Shown here: positions 1-6,428 of the stretch, in pieces | Layout: every line of letters begins with the position of its first letter | Numbering within the stretch: position 1 is the stretch's first letter | Assembly: GCA_016201645.1 (NCBI GenBank) | Contig: JACQCL010000038.1 | Coordinates: 1 to 8,615 of the forward strand | DNA: 8,615 bases | From: Candidatus Rokuibacteriota bacterium | GTDB lineage: Bacteria > Methylomirabilota > Methylomirabilia > Rokubacteriales > CSP1-6 | Direction: 5' to 3' | Translations under genes and position numbers: made by a program | The notes under the pieces: generated by a model | Databases searched by the model: none | Told to the model about the DNA's origin: nothing | What the model saw: the letters and a program-made list of their open reading frames with translations, nothing else

Positions 1-339
1 CCAGGTGAAGCCGACCACCGCCCGGAAGAAGAACGAGAGCCCCGCCGTGATCATGATGATCGCCAGGATCGGCTCGCCGATCATCCGGCGCAGGAAGAGC
101 CGCTCCGTCACCAGCCCCAGGATGAATCCCGTGATCAGCGTGGCGATGAGCGCCAAGGGAAACGGGAACCCCCACTGGTAATAGGTCAGACACACGTAGG
201 CCCCGATCAGCGTCAGCTCCCCCATGGCCAGGTTCAAGACCCCGGAGCACTTGTAGATGAGGGTCCAGCCCAGAGCCACCAGGGCATAGATGGAACCCAC
301 CATGATCCCGGAGAGCAGGAGCTCGATGAAGATAGCCAT
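1..339 (-). CDS. livH: LivH-type branched-chain amino acid ABC transporter permease (N-terminal part, runs off left edge)
   Basis: This is the N-terminal 113 residues of an inner-membrane permease; the frame is open to the window edge, so the C-terminal part is missing. It begins at ATG 339, MAIFIELLLSGIMVGSIYAL, followed by the LivH hallmark of a GW-LIYK segment and then SGVLNLAMGELTLIGAY. I see four hydrophobic stretches, at about residues 5-30, 34-55, 58-80 and 89-111, as expected for a polytopic permease of about 290 residues. In this family LivH pairs with LivM and is powered by LivG and LivF. The start overlaps the stop of the upstream acyl-CoA ligase gene in a TGATG junction with no obvious Shine-Dalgarno sequence, so translation is probably coupled. 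Family assignment is firm. The transported substrate is not: Liv-type systems move branched-chain amino acids but also amides, urea and aromatic or aliphatic acids, and the neighbouring CoA ligase suggests an organic acid. Confidence 0.93.
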   Translation of the reverse strand, partial: MAIFIELLLSGIMVGSIYALVALGWTLIYKCSGVLNLAMGELTLIGAYVCLTYYQWGFPFPLALIATLITGFILGLVTERLFLRRMIGEPILAIIMITAGLSFFFRAVVGFTW

Positions 340-2279
340 CAGGCCGTTTCGACTACCCGCAGTGTGTGTTTGCTGCGCGAGGTCCGCTCATCCTCGTAGG
401 TCACGGTGGTCTCGAGGTGGATCTCGCGGGCGGCCGAGTAGAGTCCTTCCACGATATCCTGGTAGCGCTCCTCCAGGAACGTCCGGCGGAGCTTCCGGGT
501 GCGGGTCAGCTCCTCGTCGTCGGCGTCGAATTCCTTGTGGAGGTTCAGGAAGCGCTGGATGCGCGCCGCCGGGGGGAGCGCCTTGTTGACGTGGAGGACG
601 GCGTCTCTCACCAGGGCCTGTACCTCGGGCTTGTGAGAGAGCTCGGGGTAGCTCGTGTACGGAATATGGTGGTCCTCGGCCCACTTGCCGACGACCCCGG
701 CGTCGATGCAGATCACGGCCGTGACGGCCTGGCGCTTGTCCCCCAGGATCCAGGCGTCCTTGATGTAGGGACTGAACTTGAGCCGGGTCTCGAGATACTG
801 AGGGGAGAAGCGGCTTCCGTCGGCGAGGGTCATTACGTCCTTGCGGCGGTCGAAGACCACCAGGTGTCCTTGGTCGTCGAGGAAACCGATGTCGCCCGAG
901 TGAAGCCAACCGTTCCTCAGCGTCTCCCCCGTCGCTTCCGGATTCTTGTAATAACCTGTGAAGACGCACGGGCTCCTGGAGAGGATCTCGCCGTCCGGGG
1001 CGATGCCGACCTCGGTCTCCGGAATCGGGGTCCCCACGGTGTCGTACCGGACGTCGCCGTCCCGATGCACTACCGAGATGCCGGCGATCTCGGTCTGACC
1101 GTAGATCTGCTTGAGGTTGACGCCGATCGAATGGAAAAATCTCAGGTGATCAGGCCCCAGGGCGGCGCCGCCCGTGTACGCGTGGCGGACCCGCGCCAGC
1201 CCGAGATGATCGCGGAGTTTCCTGAGCACCAGGAGGTTTGCCAGCTTGTATTTCAGCCAGAGGAAGCCGGGAATCGGCTGCTTGGCGAATTTCAGATCGA
1301 CCACCCGGCCCCCGACCCCGAGCGCCCAGCGGTAGGCATTCCGCTTGACCCCGGGCGAGTCCAGCACCTTCACCTGCACCGTCCGGACCATCTGCTCGTA
1401 AATCCGAGGCGGGGAGAACATCACCTGGGGAGCGATCTCGCGGATGTCGCGCTGGACGGTTTCCGGGTCCTCGGGGAAATTGATCGTGAAACCCGCCATC
1501 AGCCCGCAGGAAATCGACATCATCTGCTCGCCGATCCAGGAAAAGGGCAGGAACGACACGAAATCGTCACTCTCCCCGCACGGGTCCACGGCCAGCATGT
1601 TCTGTCCCATCTTGAGCATGTTCCGGTGGCTCAGGAGGGCTCCCTTGGGCTGGGCCGTGGTGCCGGACGTGTAGAAGAGGAGCGCGACGTCGTCGCACCT
1701 GCCCTGGGCCACCATCCGCTCGAAGGCCTCCGGGTCCTTGGCGTCCAGCTCCTCCCCCAGGCGGCGTACATCCGCGAGGCTCATGAGCGACGGGTCATCG
1801 TACCCGCGCATCCCCTTCGGGTCGTCCCAGATGATCCGTTCCAGCTTGGGGCAGCGGGGCGTGACGGCGAGGCCCTTGTCCACTTCCTGCTGCCCCTCGC
1901 CCACCAGGAACCGGGCGTCCGAGTGATCCAGCACGTACTGGACCTCGTCGATCAGCGCGTCCTGGTAAAGCCACACGACGATCCCCCCGATGGCCAGAGT
2001 CGCCATCTCGGCCCAGAGGCCTTCGGGCCGGTTGTGGCCGATGAGGGCCACCTTGTCTCCGCTGCGGAGCCCAAGGGCTCTAAACCCCAGGGCTAGGAGC
2101 CTGACCTCGGTCAAGTACCGGCGCCAGGTGATGGGCCGCCAGACGCCGAATTCCTTCTCACGCATGGCGATCTTCCGGTCGCCGTAGTAGCGCGCCGTCT
2201 CCAGGAGGAGCTTGGGAAGCGTCAGCTCCGGGGTGATCTCCACCCGCCGGGACGGGTCACCGTCTTGACGTGAAAACAT
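339..2279 (-). CDS. AMP-forming long-chain-type acyl-CoA synthetase (acyl-CoA ligase)
   Basis: This 646-residue enzyme of the ANL superfamily would activate a carboxylic acid to its acyl-CoA with ATP, via an acyl-adenylate. The visible core motifs are the phosphate loop YTSGTTAQPKG (residues 203-213), the YGQTE adenine motif (393-397), HSGDIG with the ribose-binding Asp463, DRRKD at 477-481 in the hinge region, and a C-terminal TRTRKLRR segment where Lys596 is the likely adenylation lysine. Length and layout match long-chain fatty-acyl-CoA ligases (FadD15/FACL-like) rather than acetyl-CoA synthetase. The ATG at 2279 is preceded by AGGAG four bases upstream and lies 23 bases inside the 3' end of livG; its stop overlaps the livH start. 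Being placed between two genes of one ABC transporter suggests that it activates the imported compound. The substrate is not readable from the sequence; a fatty acid, phenylalkanoate or steroid side-chain acid are all possible. Confidence 0.93.
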   Translation of the reverse strand: MFSRQDGDPSRRVEITPELTLPKLLLETARYYGDRKIAMREKEFGVWRPITWRRYLTEVRLLALGFRALGLRSGDKVALIGHNRPEGLWAEMATLAIGGIVVWLYQDALIDEVQYVLDHSDARFLVGEGQQEVDKGLAVTPRCPKLERIIWDDPKGMRGYDDPSLMSLADVRRLGEELDAKDPEAFERMVAQGRCDDVALLFYTSGTTAQPKGALLSHRNMLKMGQNMLAVDPCGESDDFVSFLPFSWIGEQMMSISCGLMAGFTINFPEDPETVQRDIREIAPQVMFSPPRIYEQMVRTVQVKVLDSPGVKRNAYRWALGVGGRVVDLKFAKQPIPGFLWLKYKLANLLVLRKLRDHLGLARVRHAYTGGAALGPDHLRFFHSIGVNLKQIYGQTEIAGISVVHRDGDVRYDTVGTPIPETEVGIAPDGEILSRSPCVFTGYYKNPEATGETLRNGWLHSGDIGFLDDQGHLVVFDRRKDVMTLADGSRFSPQYLETRLKFSPYIKDAWILGDKRQAVTAVICIDAGVVGKWAEDHHIPYTSYPELSHKPEVQALVRDAVLHVNKALPPAARIQRFLNLHKEFDADDEELTRTRKLRRTFLEERYQDIVEGLYSAAREIHLETTVTYEDERTSRSKHTLRVVETA

Positions 2280-3057
2280 CCTTCTCCTCTCCCAGGTACG
2301 CCTGATGTACCAGCGGATCGGCCTGGACCTGTTCCGGGGTCCCCTCGGCGATTTTCTCCCCGAAGTTCAGCACCGCCACGCGGTGCGAGATGTCCATAAC
2401 CACTCCCATGTCGTGCTCCACCAGGAGGCACGTCACCCGCCAGCGTTCTTCCTCGTTGATGTCGATGATGAAGCGGGCCATGTCCTCCACTTCTTCCAGG
2501 TTGAGCCCCGCCATGGGCTCGTCGAGGAGGATGAGGCGAGGGCCAACGGCGAGGGCCCGCCCCAACTCCACTCGTTTCTGGAGGCCGTAGGGGAGCATCC
2601 CGACCACCTTATCCCGGAGGTGGGTCATCTCCAGAAAGTCGATGATCTCCCGCTCGATGAACTGGCGGTGCTCGATCTCCTCGCGGGCGGCTTTGCCGAG
2701 ATAGATCGCCCCCGACAGAAGCCCGGCCTTCAGGTGGATGTGGCGGCCGAGCCGGATGTTGTCCAGCACCGTCATGCCGCTGAACAGCTCGATCTTCTGG
2801 AAGGTGCGGGAGATCCCGAGGGCTGCTCGCTGATAGGGCGTGAGGCCGCCAAGGTCCTTCCCCTCGAAACGGATCCGACCCTGCTGGGGACGGTACAGCC
2901 CATTGATGCAGTTCAGGCACACGGTCTTGCCCGCGCCGTTCGGACCGATGACCGACAAAATCTCTCCCCGCCGGACCTCGAAGCTCACACCCTGAAGAGC
3001 CTTCACCCCACCGAAGGCCAGGTGAATGTCTTCGACTTGGAGAATGGGCTCTGCCAT
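2257..3057 (-). CDS. livG: LivG-type branched-chain amino acid ABC transporter ATP-binding protein
   Basis: This cytoplasmic ATPase energises a Liv-type importer. Counting from the ATG at 3057 it has 266 residues, close to the LivG norm. In order I see the Walker A GPNGAGKT (about 38-45), the Q-loop Gln in RTFQKIELF (about 87), the LivG form of the ABC signature LPYGLQKR (about 155-162), Walker B LILLDEP (about 175-181) and the H-loop His in LVEHDM (about 215). The insert between Q-loop and signature, and the LPYG-type signature, separate LivG from LivF. A GTG at 3060 is in frame one codon earlier. ATG 3057 is preferred because it forms a TGATG stop-start overlap with the CoA-transferase B gene and has AAGG four bases upstream. 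The 3' end overlaps the acyl-CoA ligase gene by 23 bases. The LivF partner is not in the window. Confidence 0.95.
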   Translation of the reverse strand: MAEPILQVEDIHLAFGGVKALQGVSFEVRRGEILSVIGPNGAGKTVCLNCINGLYRPQQGRIRFEGKDLGGLTPYQRAALGISRTFQKIELFSGMTVLDNIRLGRHIHLKAGLLSGAIYLGKAAREEIEHRQFIEREIIDFLEMTHLRDKVVGMLPYGLQKRVELGRALAVGPRLILLDEPMAGLNLEEVEDMARFIIDINEEERWRVTCLLVEHDMGVVMDISHRVAVLNFGEKIAEGTPEQVQADPLVHQAYLGEEKDVFTSRR

Positions 3058-3848
3058 CACACCTTCCCGGTTCGGCCGATGATCGTCTTTGCCGGGTCGA
3101 TCTCGTCCCGGAGAATCCGGAGCTCCTGCTCGGTGGGCGGCACCAGGCTCTCGACGCGCCGAGGGACCAGCGGTTTAAAGTCCATCTCGGCGAGCACCTG
3201 CTCCGGCGTGAGCCCCCGGAGCACTCCGAGGAGGGTCATCTTCTTGGAGTCGTCGTCGAAGCCGAAGAGGGCCTTGGAGGTCACGACGCGCCACGGACCG
3301 GTATCGCCCGGGAGCCCCGCCCGCTCGCGAGCGCCGGGAGTCCCGTCGAGGAAGCCCGGAGAGGTGATGAAATCGACTCGGGGCACGAAGCGGCGCTTCT
3401 CGTGCATCATGATGATGATGGTCCTCCAGCAGTAGGAGGCCACCTCGTTGGCGCCGCCGGAGCCGGGAAAGCGCTTTGTAGGCCGCTTGTAGTCCGCCCC
3501 CAGCATGGTCGAGTTGATGTTCCCGTAGATGTCGATCTGGGTCGCGCCGAGCACGCCGTAGTCCACCAACCCGACCTGAGCTTGAGCGAAGATCTGGTTC
3601 ATGTTGGTCCAGGCGATGGAGCGATAGCAGTTCGAGGGTCCGCCCATGGTGTTGCGCACGAACGGCGTAAGGGGCGTCGGGCCGATGGCGCCGAACTCGA
3701 AAACCTGGACGAGCTGGGGCGCCTGGATCCGCTGGGCGAGGATGGCTGCCACCTGGGGCATCCCGAACCCGATGAAGGCTGTCTTTTGGTTCTCGAGCAG
3801 CCGGGCGCAGAGCGCGATCATCACTTCGGCCTCGGTGTACTCGCTCAC
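3057..3848 (-). CDS. CoA-transferase family I, beta subunit (glutaconate CoA-transferase subunit B-like)
   Basis: This is the 263-residue B subunit of a two-subunit class I CoA-transferase, which moves CoA from an acyl-CoA donor to a free carboxylate through a glutamyl-CoA thioester. From memory of the Acidaminococcus GctB sequence, the resemblance is strong in the stretch GATQIDIYGNINST (101-114), the GSGGANE loop (129-135), the HEKRRF segment (149-154) and SPGFLDG (163-169). Glu51 in VFEFG falls where GctB has its catalytic Glu54 in VESG, which argues for a working transferase rather than an IpdB-like hydrolase subunit. The GTG start at 3848 gives a four-base GTGA overlap with subunit A and has AGAGGGG about five bases upstream. 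The downstream stop overlaps the livG start. The family and pairing are secure; the CoA donor and acceptor are unknown, and glutaconate itself is only one possibility. Confidence 0.88.
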   Translation of the reverse strand: MSEYTEAEVMIALCARLLENQKTAFIGFGMPQVAAILAQRIQAPQLVQVFEFGAIGPTPLTPFVRNTMGGPSNCYRSIAWTNMNQIFAQAQVGLVDYGVLGATQIDIYGNINSTMLGADYKRPTKRFPGSGGANEVASYCWRTIIIMMHEKRRFVPRVDFITSPGFLDGTPGARERAGLPGDTGPWRVVTSKALFGFDDDSKKMTLLGVLRGLTPEQVLAEMDFKPLVPRRVESLVPPTEQELRILRDEIDPAKTIIGRTGKV

Positions 3849-4813
3849 CGATACCCCTCTTTGATGGTGGCGCGGCGGCGCAAATCGTTGAGCCGGGCGA
3901 GGCCCACGCGCTTGGCGAGCATCTCCTCGTGCGACCCCACGCTGTAGACGTACGTCTCCAGGTAGGCCTTCAGGTTCCCCTGTCCCTCGAGCGTGTTGTA
4001 CTCCGCGAAATGCTCGAAATCCATCTCGTACATCCCGGGAAGACCTCCGGGATAGGCGCCGAACGGCGCGTACACCACCGCGTCCACCATGTAGTACGGG
4101 ATCGTGGTCTTGGCGGGATCCTTCCTGATGTCGTCGTGATCGATGATCTCATCCGTGGAGATGATCACCTTGCGCGAGGCCGCCGCCGTCTCGAGGGGTG
4201 AAACACCCGGGCCGAAGCACCGGGCGTTGCCGTACACGTCGGCCTGGTGCACGTGGATCAACCTCACGTCCGGGTTCAGGGCGGGGACCAACGCGATGGG
4301 CCTCCCGCCGAACGGGTCCTCCACCACCTTCGCGCCGGAATACCGGAGCGTGTCGGTTCCGAGCAGCGCCCGTGTCGGGAGGAACGGCACCCCCATGCTG
4401 CCGGCCAGATGCCGCAGCGTCAGCGTCCCGTTCGTCCACTCGGTGACCTGGACCCTGCCCTCCTCGACGGCCCGGTTCAGCGTGTCACCGAGCCCCAGGA
4501 ATCCCGCGTCAATGCGGGAGCAGGCGCCGGCGGCCGCCAGCAGGGTGGATTCCATCAGCGTGAACTTGGCGCAGTACCAGAGGTCGCGCCGGCCCTGGCG
4601 GATGATCTCGCGAATCAGCGCCAGCGGGCCGCGGGTGAAGGAAGAGAAGTCGAAGGAAACGTAGTCGCCGTCGGCCACGAACCGGCGCACCGCCTCGCCC
4701 TCGGAGAGGGTCTTGTCCACGAACTCCCGCCGCTTGTGAGTCCGCATCCACCCACGGATCTCATCGGGATCCGTGAACCGGAACTCGCCTACGCCCGCAT
4801 CGAGAGTTTTCAT
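3845..4813 (-). CDS. CoA-transferase family I, alpha subunit (glutaconate CoA-transferase subunit A-like)
   Basis: This 322-residue protein is the A subunit partnering the adjacent B subunit. GctA-like features are GVPFLP (141-146), the run from about 182 to 195 with HVHQADVYGNA, the DEIIDHDDIRKDP block (221-233) and VDAVVYAPFGAYPG (243-256). The glycine-rich loop near the N-terminus, GGF in GctA, reads SFDFSSF here (53-59), so the usual double Gly is absent. The N-terminus carries about 35 residues before the conserved KTLSEGEAVRRFVADG segment. ATG 4813 lies about 30 bases below a predicted transcription start but has no Shine-Dalgarno sequence close by. ATG 4747 (Met23), preceded by GGGTGG, is an alternative start. 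It is the first gene of the apparent operon leading to livH. The cognate acids are unknown. Confidence 0.87.
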   Translation of the reverse strand: MKTLDAGVGEFRFTDPDEIRGWMRTHKRREFVDKTLSEGEAVRRFVADGDYVSFDFSSFTRGPLALIREIIRQGRRDLWYCAKFTLMESTLLAAAGACSRIDAGFLGLGDTLNRAVEEGRVQVTEWTNGTLTLRHLAGSMGVPFLPTRALLGTDTLRYSGAKVVEDPFGGRPIALVPALNPDVRLIHVHQADVYGNARCFGPGVSPLETAAASRKVIISTDEIIDHDDIRKDPAKTTIPYYMVDAVVYAPFGAYPGGLPGMYEMDFEHFAEYNTLEGQGNLKAYLETYVYSVGSHEEMLAKRVGLARLNDLRRRATIKEGYR

Positions 4814-4975
4814 GGAAGGTGGGTGCGTATCCGCCTCGGTGAAGTGGCCAGAGTCTAGTCCAGCCCACCAGGCCTGTCAAGCATTCCGGCATGTACGACA
4901 GGGGCTTACGGTGATCCGTTGAGACAACCAGAGGCCGGGATTGAAGAGAAAGGAGGTGGGCTGGAGCCGCCCGTT
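4814..4975 (-). other. 162-base intergenic gap between the dehydrogenase and CoA-transferase genes
   Basis: This gap contains the predicted promoter at 4852-4880. Just downstream of the dehydrogenase stop there is a weak GGGC/GCCC stem followed by a pyrimidine-rich stretch, which I do not consider a convincing terminator. I see no coding sequence or repeat. The gap separates the dehydrogenase transcription unit from the CoA-transferase/liv operon. Confidence 0.6.
4852..4880 (-). promoter_or_regulatory. Predicted sigma70-type promoter of the CoA-transferase/liv operon
   Basis: On the minus strand, TTGACA (4880-4875) is followed by a 17-bp spacer and TAGACT (4857-4852). The -35 box is a perfect consensus match and the -10 box matches TATAAT at four of six positions including the key first, second and last bases. 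It sits in the only gap upstream of the CoA-transferase A gene, and a start about seven bases past the -10 box would give a leader of roughly 30 bases to ATG 4813. I infer that it drives the operon through livH. No experimental support is available. Confidence 0.65.
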
Positions 4976-6124
4976 CTACGCGCGAAACCCGAGGAGCTCT
5001 CGGGCAATGACGATCCGCTGGACCTCCGAGGTCCCCTCACCGATCTCGCAGAGCTTGACGTCGCGGAAGATCCGCTCGACCGGAAACTCGGTCACGTAGC
5101 CGGCACCGCCGTGGAGCTGGACGGCCCTCGTGGCCGCCCGCATGCCCACCTCGGAGGCAAACACCTTGGCCATGGAGGCCGCCTGCCGGGCGGGTTTTCC
5201 CTGATCCTTCAGGTACGCGGCACGGAGGGTGAGAAGCCGCGCGGCCTCGATCTCCGTCGCCATCTCGGCCACCATCCCCTGGAGCCCGTTGAACTCGGCC
5301 AGGGTCTTGCCGAAGGCAGTGCGCTGTTTCATATAGGCGACCGTCGCGTCGAGGGCGCCCTGGGCGAGCCCCACCGCCATCGCGGCCATGGCGATGCGCC
5401 CGCCCTCCAGGACTTGCAGGCTGTTCACGAATCCCATGTGCAACTCTCCGAGCAGGTTCTCCTCGGGGACTCGGACACCGTCAAAGACCAGCTCCGAGGT
5501 GTCGGAGGCGTGGAGGCCGAGTTTCCTGTAGCGTTGGCCCGGGCTGAACCCCGGCATCCCCCGTTCCAGGATAAAGGCCGAGATCCCCTTGCTCCCGAGG
5601 GCGGGCTCCGTAATCGCCATAACCACTGCGATCCGCCCCACGCTCCCGTTGGTGATGAAGGCCTTCGTCCCGTTCAGGACGAACTGCCGCCCCTCGCGCA
5701 CGGCCGCGGACTTCATCCCCGCCGCATCGGAACCGGAGCCGGGCTCCGTGAGGCCCCAGGCGCCGATCGCCTCCCCTCGGGCGAGCGGCACCAGATACTT
5801 CTCTTTTTGGGCTTTGGTCCCGAAGAGGTTGATGTGATTCGCGCAGAGGGAGTTGTGCGCCCACATGGTAATGCCGACCGAGCCGTCCGATCGGCTCAGC
5901 TCCTCGACGATCAAGGCGTAAGACACATAATCCAGCCCCGCCCCCCCGTACTGGGGCGGGACGAGAACCCCCATGAACCCGAGTTCTCCCAGCTTTTGAA
6001 CGATCGCGGCAGGGAACTCGCACGTCTCATCGTGCTTGGCGGCGACGGGCGCGACTTCCCCCTCGGCAAACTCCCGCGCGACCTTCCGGATCTGCCGCTG
6101 CTCCGGCGTCAGCTCAAAAGCCAT
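4976..6124 (-). CDS. Acyl-CoA dehydrogenase (FAD-dependent, short/branched-chain type)
   Basis: This complete 382-residue flavoenzyme would oxidise an acyl-CoA to the 2,3-enoyl-CoA and pass electrons to electron-transfer flavoprotein. The length is standard for the family. Visible signatures are GLTEPGSGSDA (124-134), which contacts FAD and substrate, QRTAFGK (267-273), QLHGGAGY (336-343), and EGTSEVQR (363-370) in which Glu363 falls at the catalytic-base position of short- and medium-chain enzymes (Glu376 of human medium-chain dehydrogenase). ATG 6124 is preceded by GAGGT at 6133-6129, adjoining a perfect 14-bp palindrome. Chain-length or branched-chain specificity cannot be decided by eye. 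With the mutase genes upstream, butyryl-CoA or isobutyryl-CoA are reasonable candidates; other short acyl-CoAs or glutaryl-type substrates remain possible. A gap with a promoter follows, so it may be the last gene of its unit. Confidence 0.94.
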   Translation of the reverse strand: MAFELTPEQRQIRKVAREFAEGEVAPVAAKHDETCEFPAAIVQKLGELGFMGVLVPPQYGGAGLDYVSYALIVEELSRSDGSVGITMWAHNSLCANHINLFGTKAQKEKYLVPLARGEAIGAWGLTEPGSGSDAAGMKSAAVREGRQFVLNGTKAFITNGSVGRIAVVMAITEPALGSKGISAFILERGMPGFSPGQRYRKLGLHASDTSELVFDGVRVPEENLLGELHMGFVNSLQVLEGGRIAMAAMAVGLAQGALDATVAYMKQRTAFGKTLAEFNGLQGMVAEMATEIEAARLLTLRAAYLKDQGKPARQAASMAKVFASEVGMRAATRAVQLHGGAGYVTEFPVERIFRDVKLCEIGEGTSEVQRIVIARELLGFRA

Positions 6125-6133
6125 GCGTACCTC

Positions 6134-6147
6134 TCAAGACGTCTTGA
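6134..6147. repeat. Perfect 14-bp palindrome TCAAGACGTCTTGA abutting the dehydrogenase RBS
   Basis: The sequence TCAAGACGTCTTGA equals its own reverse complement over all 14 bases. It ends one base before the GAGGT Shine-Dalgarno sequence and 10 bases before ATG 6124 of the dehydrogenase gene. The position suits an operator for a dimeric repressor (TetR- or GntR-type regulators often control acyl-CoA dehydrogenases) or a small RNA hairpin beside the ribosome binding site. That role is inferred from position only. Confidence 0.5.
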
Positions 6148-6200
6148 TCCGGCCGGCGATCTGCCCCGACGAGCCGTGCCGAGAGGCGGTCGGGTCCCAC

Positions 6201-6223
6201 ACCCACGCCCTTCGGGCGCGGGT
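6201..6223 (-). repeat. GC-rich hairpin, 10-bp stem with 3-base loop
   Basis: On the minus strand ACCCGCGCCC, loop GAA, GGGCGTGGGT pairs along the full 10 bp with one G-U wobble. On the plus strand the same position is an A-C mismatch, which favours a minus-strand RNA structure. No run of U follows, so it is not a standard intrinsic terminator. A perfect 10-bp palindrome, CGGGTACCCG, overlaps it at 6219-6228. Confidence 0.5.
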
Positions 6224-6337
6224 ACCCGGAGCGAGCGGGGAAGGGGAAGCCGGACCGCACACCCCGGCCATTCAACTGGCCACGGGCAGCAAGGGGGATA
6301 TGGCGGATAAATCGGGCGCAACGGGAGCGAGTCCGGA

Positions 6338-6353
6338 GGGGCGTCCCCGCCCC
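6338..6353 (-). repeat. Short hairpin, 6-bp GC stem with GNRA-type loop
   Basis: On the minus strand GGGGCG, loop GGGA, CGCCCC forms a 6-bp all-GC stem with a loop fitting the GNRA pattern. It lies about 75 bases after the stop of the cobalamin-subunit gene. There is no following U tract. Confidence 0.4.
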
Positions 6354-6428
6354 GCGAGCCACAGATGGGTGACCGCCGAAGGCTCCGCGAGCGAGGGGCA
6401 GACGTCGGCCGGATAGGCACCGCATCAT

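Larger units (their letters stand above)
6125..6428 (-). other. 304-base noncoding region with several GC-rich inverted repeats
   Basis: This region lies between the cobalamin-subunit gene and the dehydrogenase gene. Open frames run through it on both strands, but their translations are Pro/Arg/Gly/Ser-rich with no recognisable domain and no good ribosome binding site, so I treat it as noncoding. It holds at least four inverted repeats: 6134-6147, 6201-6223, 6266-6281 and 6338-6353. I found no convincing sigma70 promoter on the minus strand and no U-tract terminator. It could be a structured leader or intercistronic RNA, a Rho-dependent end, or a copy of a dispersed intergenic repeat. Confidence 0.55.

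Noticed and set aside
366..2096. Long plus-strand open frame (576 codons) opposite the acyl-CoA ligase
   Set aside because: Its translation is rich in Arg, Gly, Val, His and Asp with no domain, while the opposite strand encodes an intact, motif-complete ligase. Long antisense frames are expected in GC-rich coding DNA.
2574..2592. Non-canonical ABC signature in LivG (LPYGLQKR instead of LSGGQ)
   Set aside because: LPYG-type signatures are normal for LivG proteins, so this is not an unusual substitution.
3405..3420. Short ATG/CAT trinucleotide run (catcatgatgatgatg)
   Set aside because: It lies inside the CoA-transferase B gene and encodes the conserved IIIMMHEKR segment; not an independent repeat.
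4949..4960. AAAGGAGGTGGG on the plus strand, resembling a Shine-Dalgarno sequence
   Set aside because: No start codon at suitable distance and no supported plus-strand gene follows.
4945..4978. Possible terminator after the dehydrogenase gene (GGGC/GCCC stem followed by CCTCCTTTCTCTTC)
   Set aside because: The stem is only four base pairs with a long loop, and the tail is pyrimidine-mixed rather than a U run.
4919..6310. Plus-strand open frame (463 codons) opposite the dehydrogenase, and a similar one at 2305-3435 opposite livG
   Set aside because: Both are mirror frames of well-supported minus-strand genes, with low-complexity translations and no plausible start signal.
6285..6325. Possible minus-strand promoter (TTGCGC, 15-bp spacer, TATCCC) for the dehydrogenase
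   Set aside because: Both boxes are poor matches and the spacer is too short; not enough to call.
6109..6428. Two overlapping minus-strand open frames of just over 100 codons in the intergenic gap
   Set aside because: The translations are Pro/Arg/Ser/Gly-rich without recognisable motifs, run into the dehydrogenase start in other frames, and lack a convincing ribosome binding site. A small unknown protein cannot be fully excluded.
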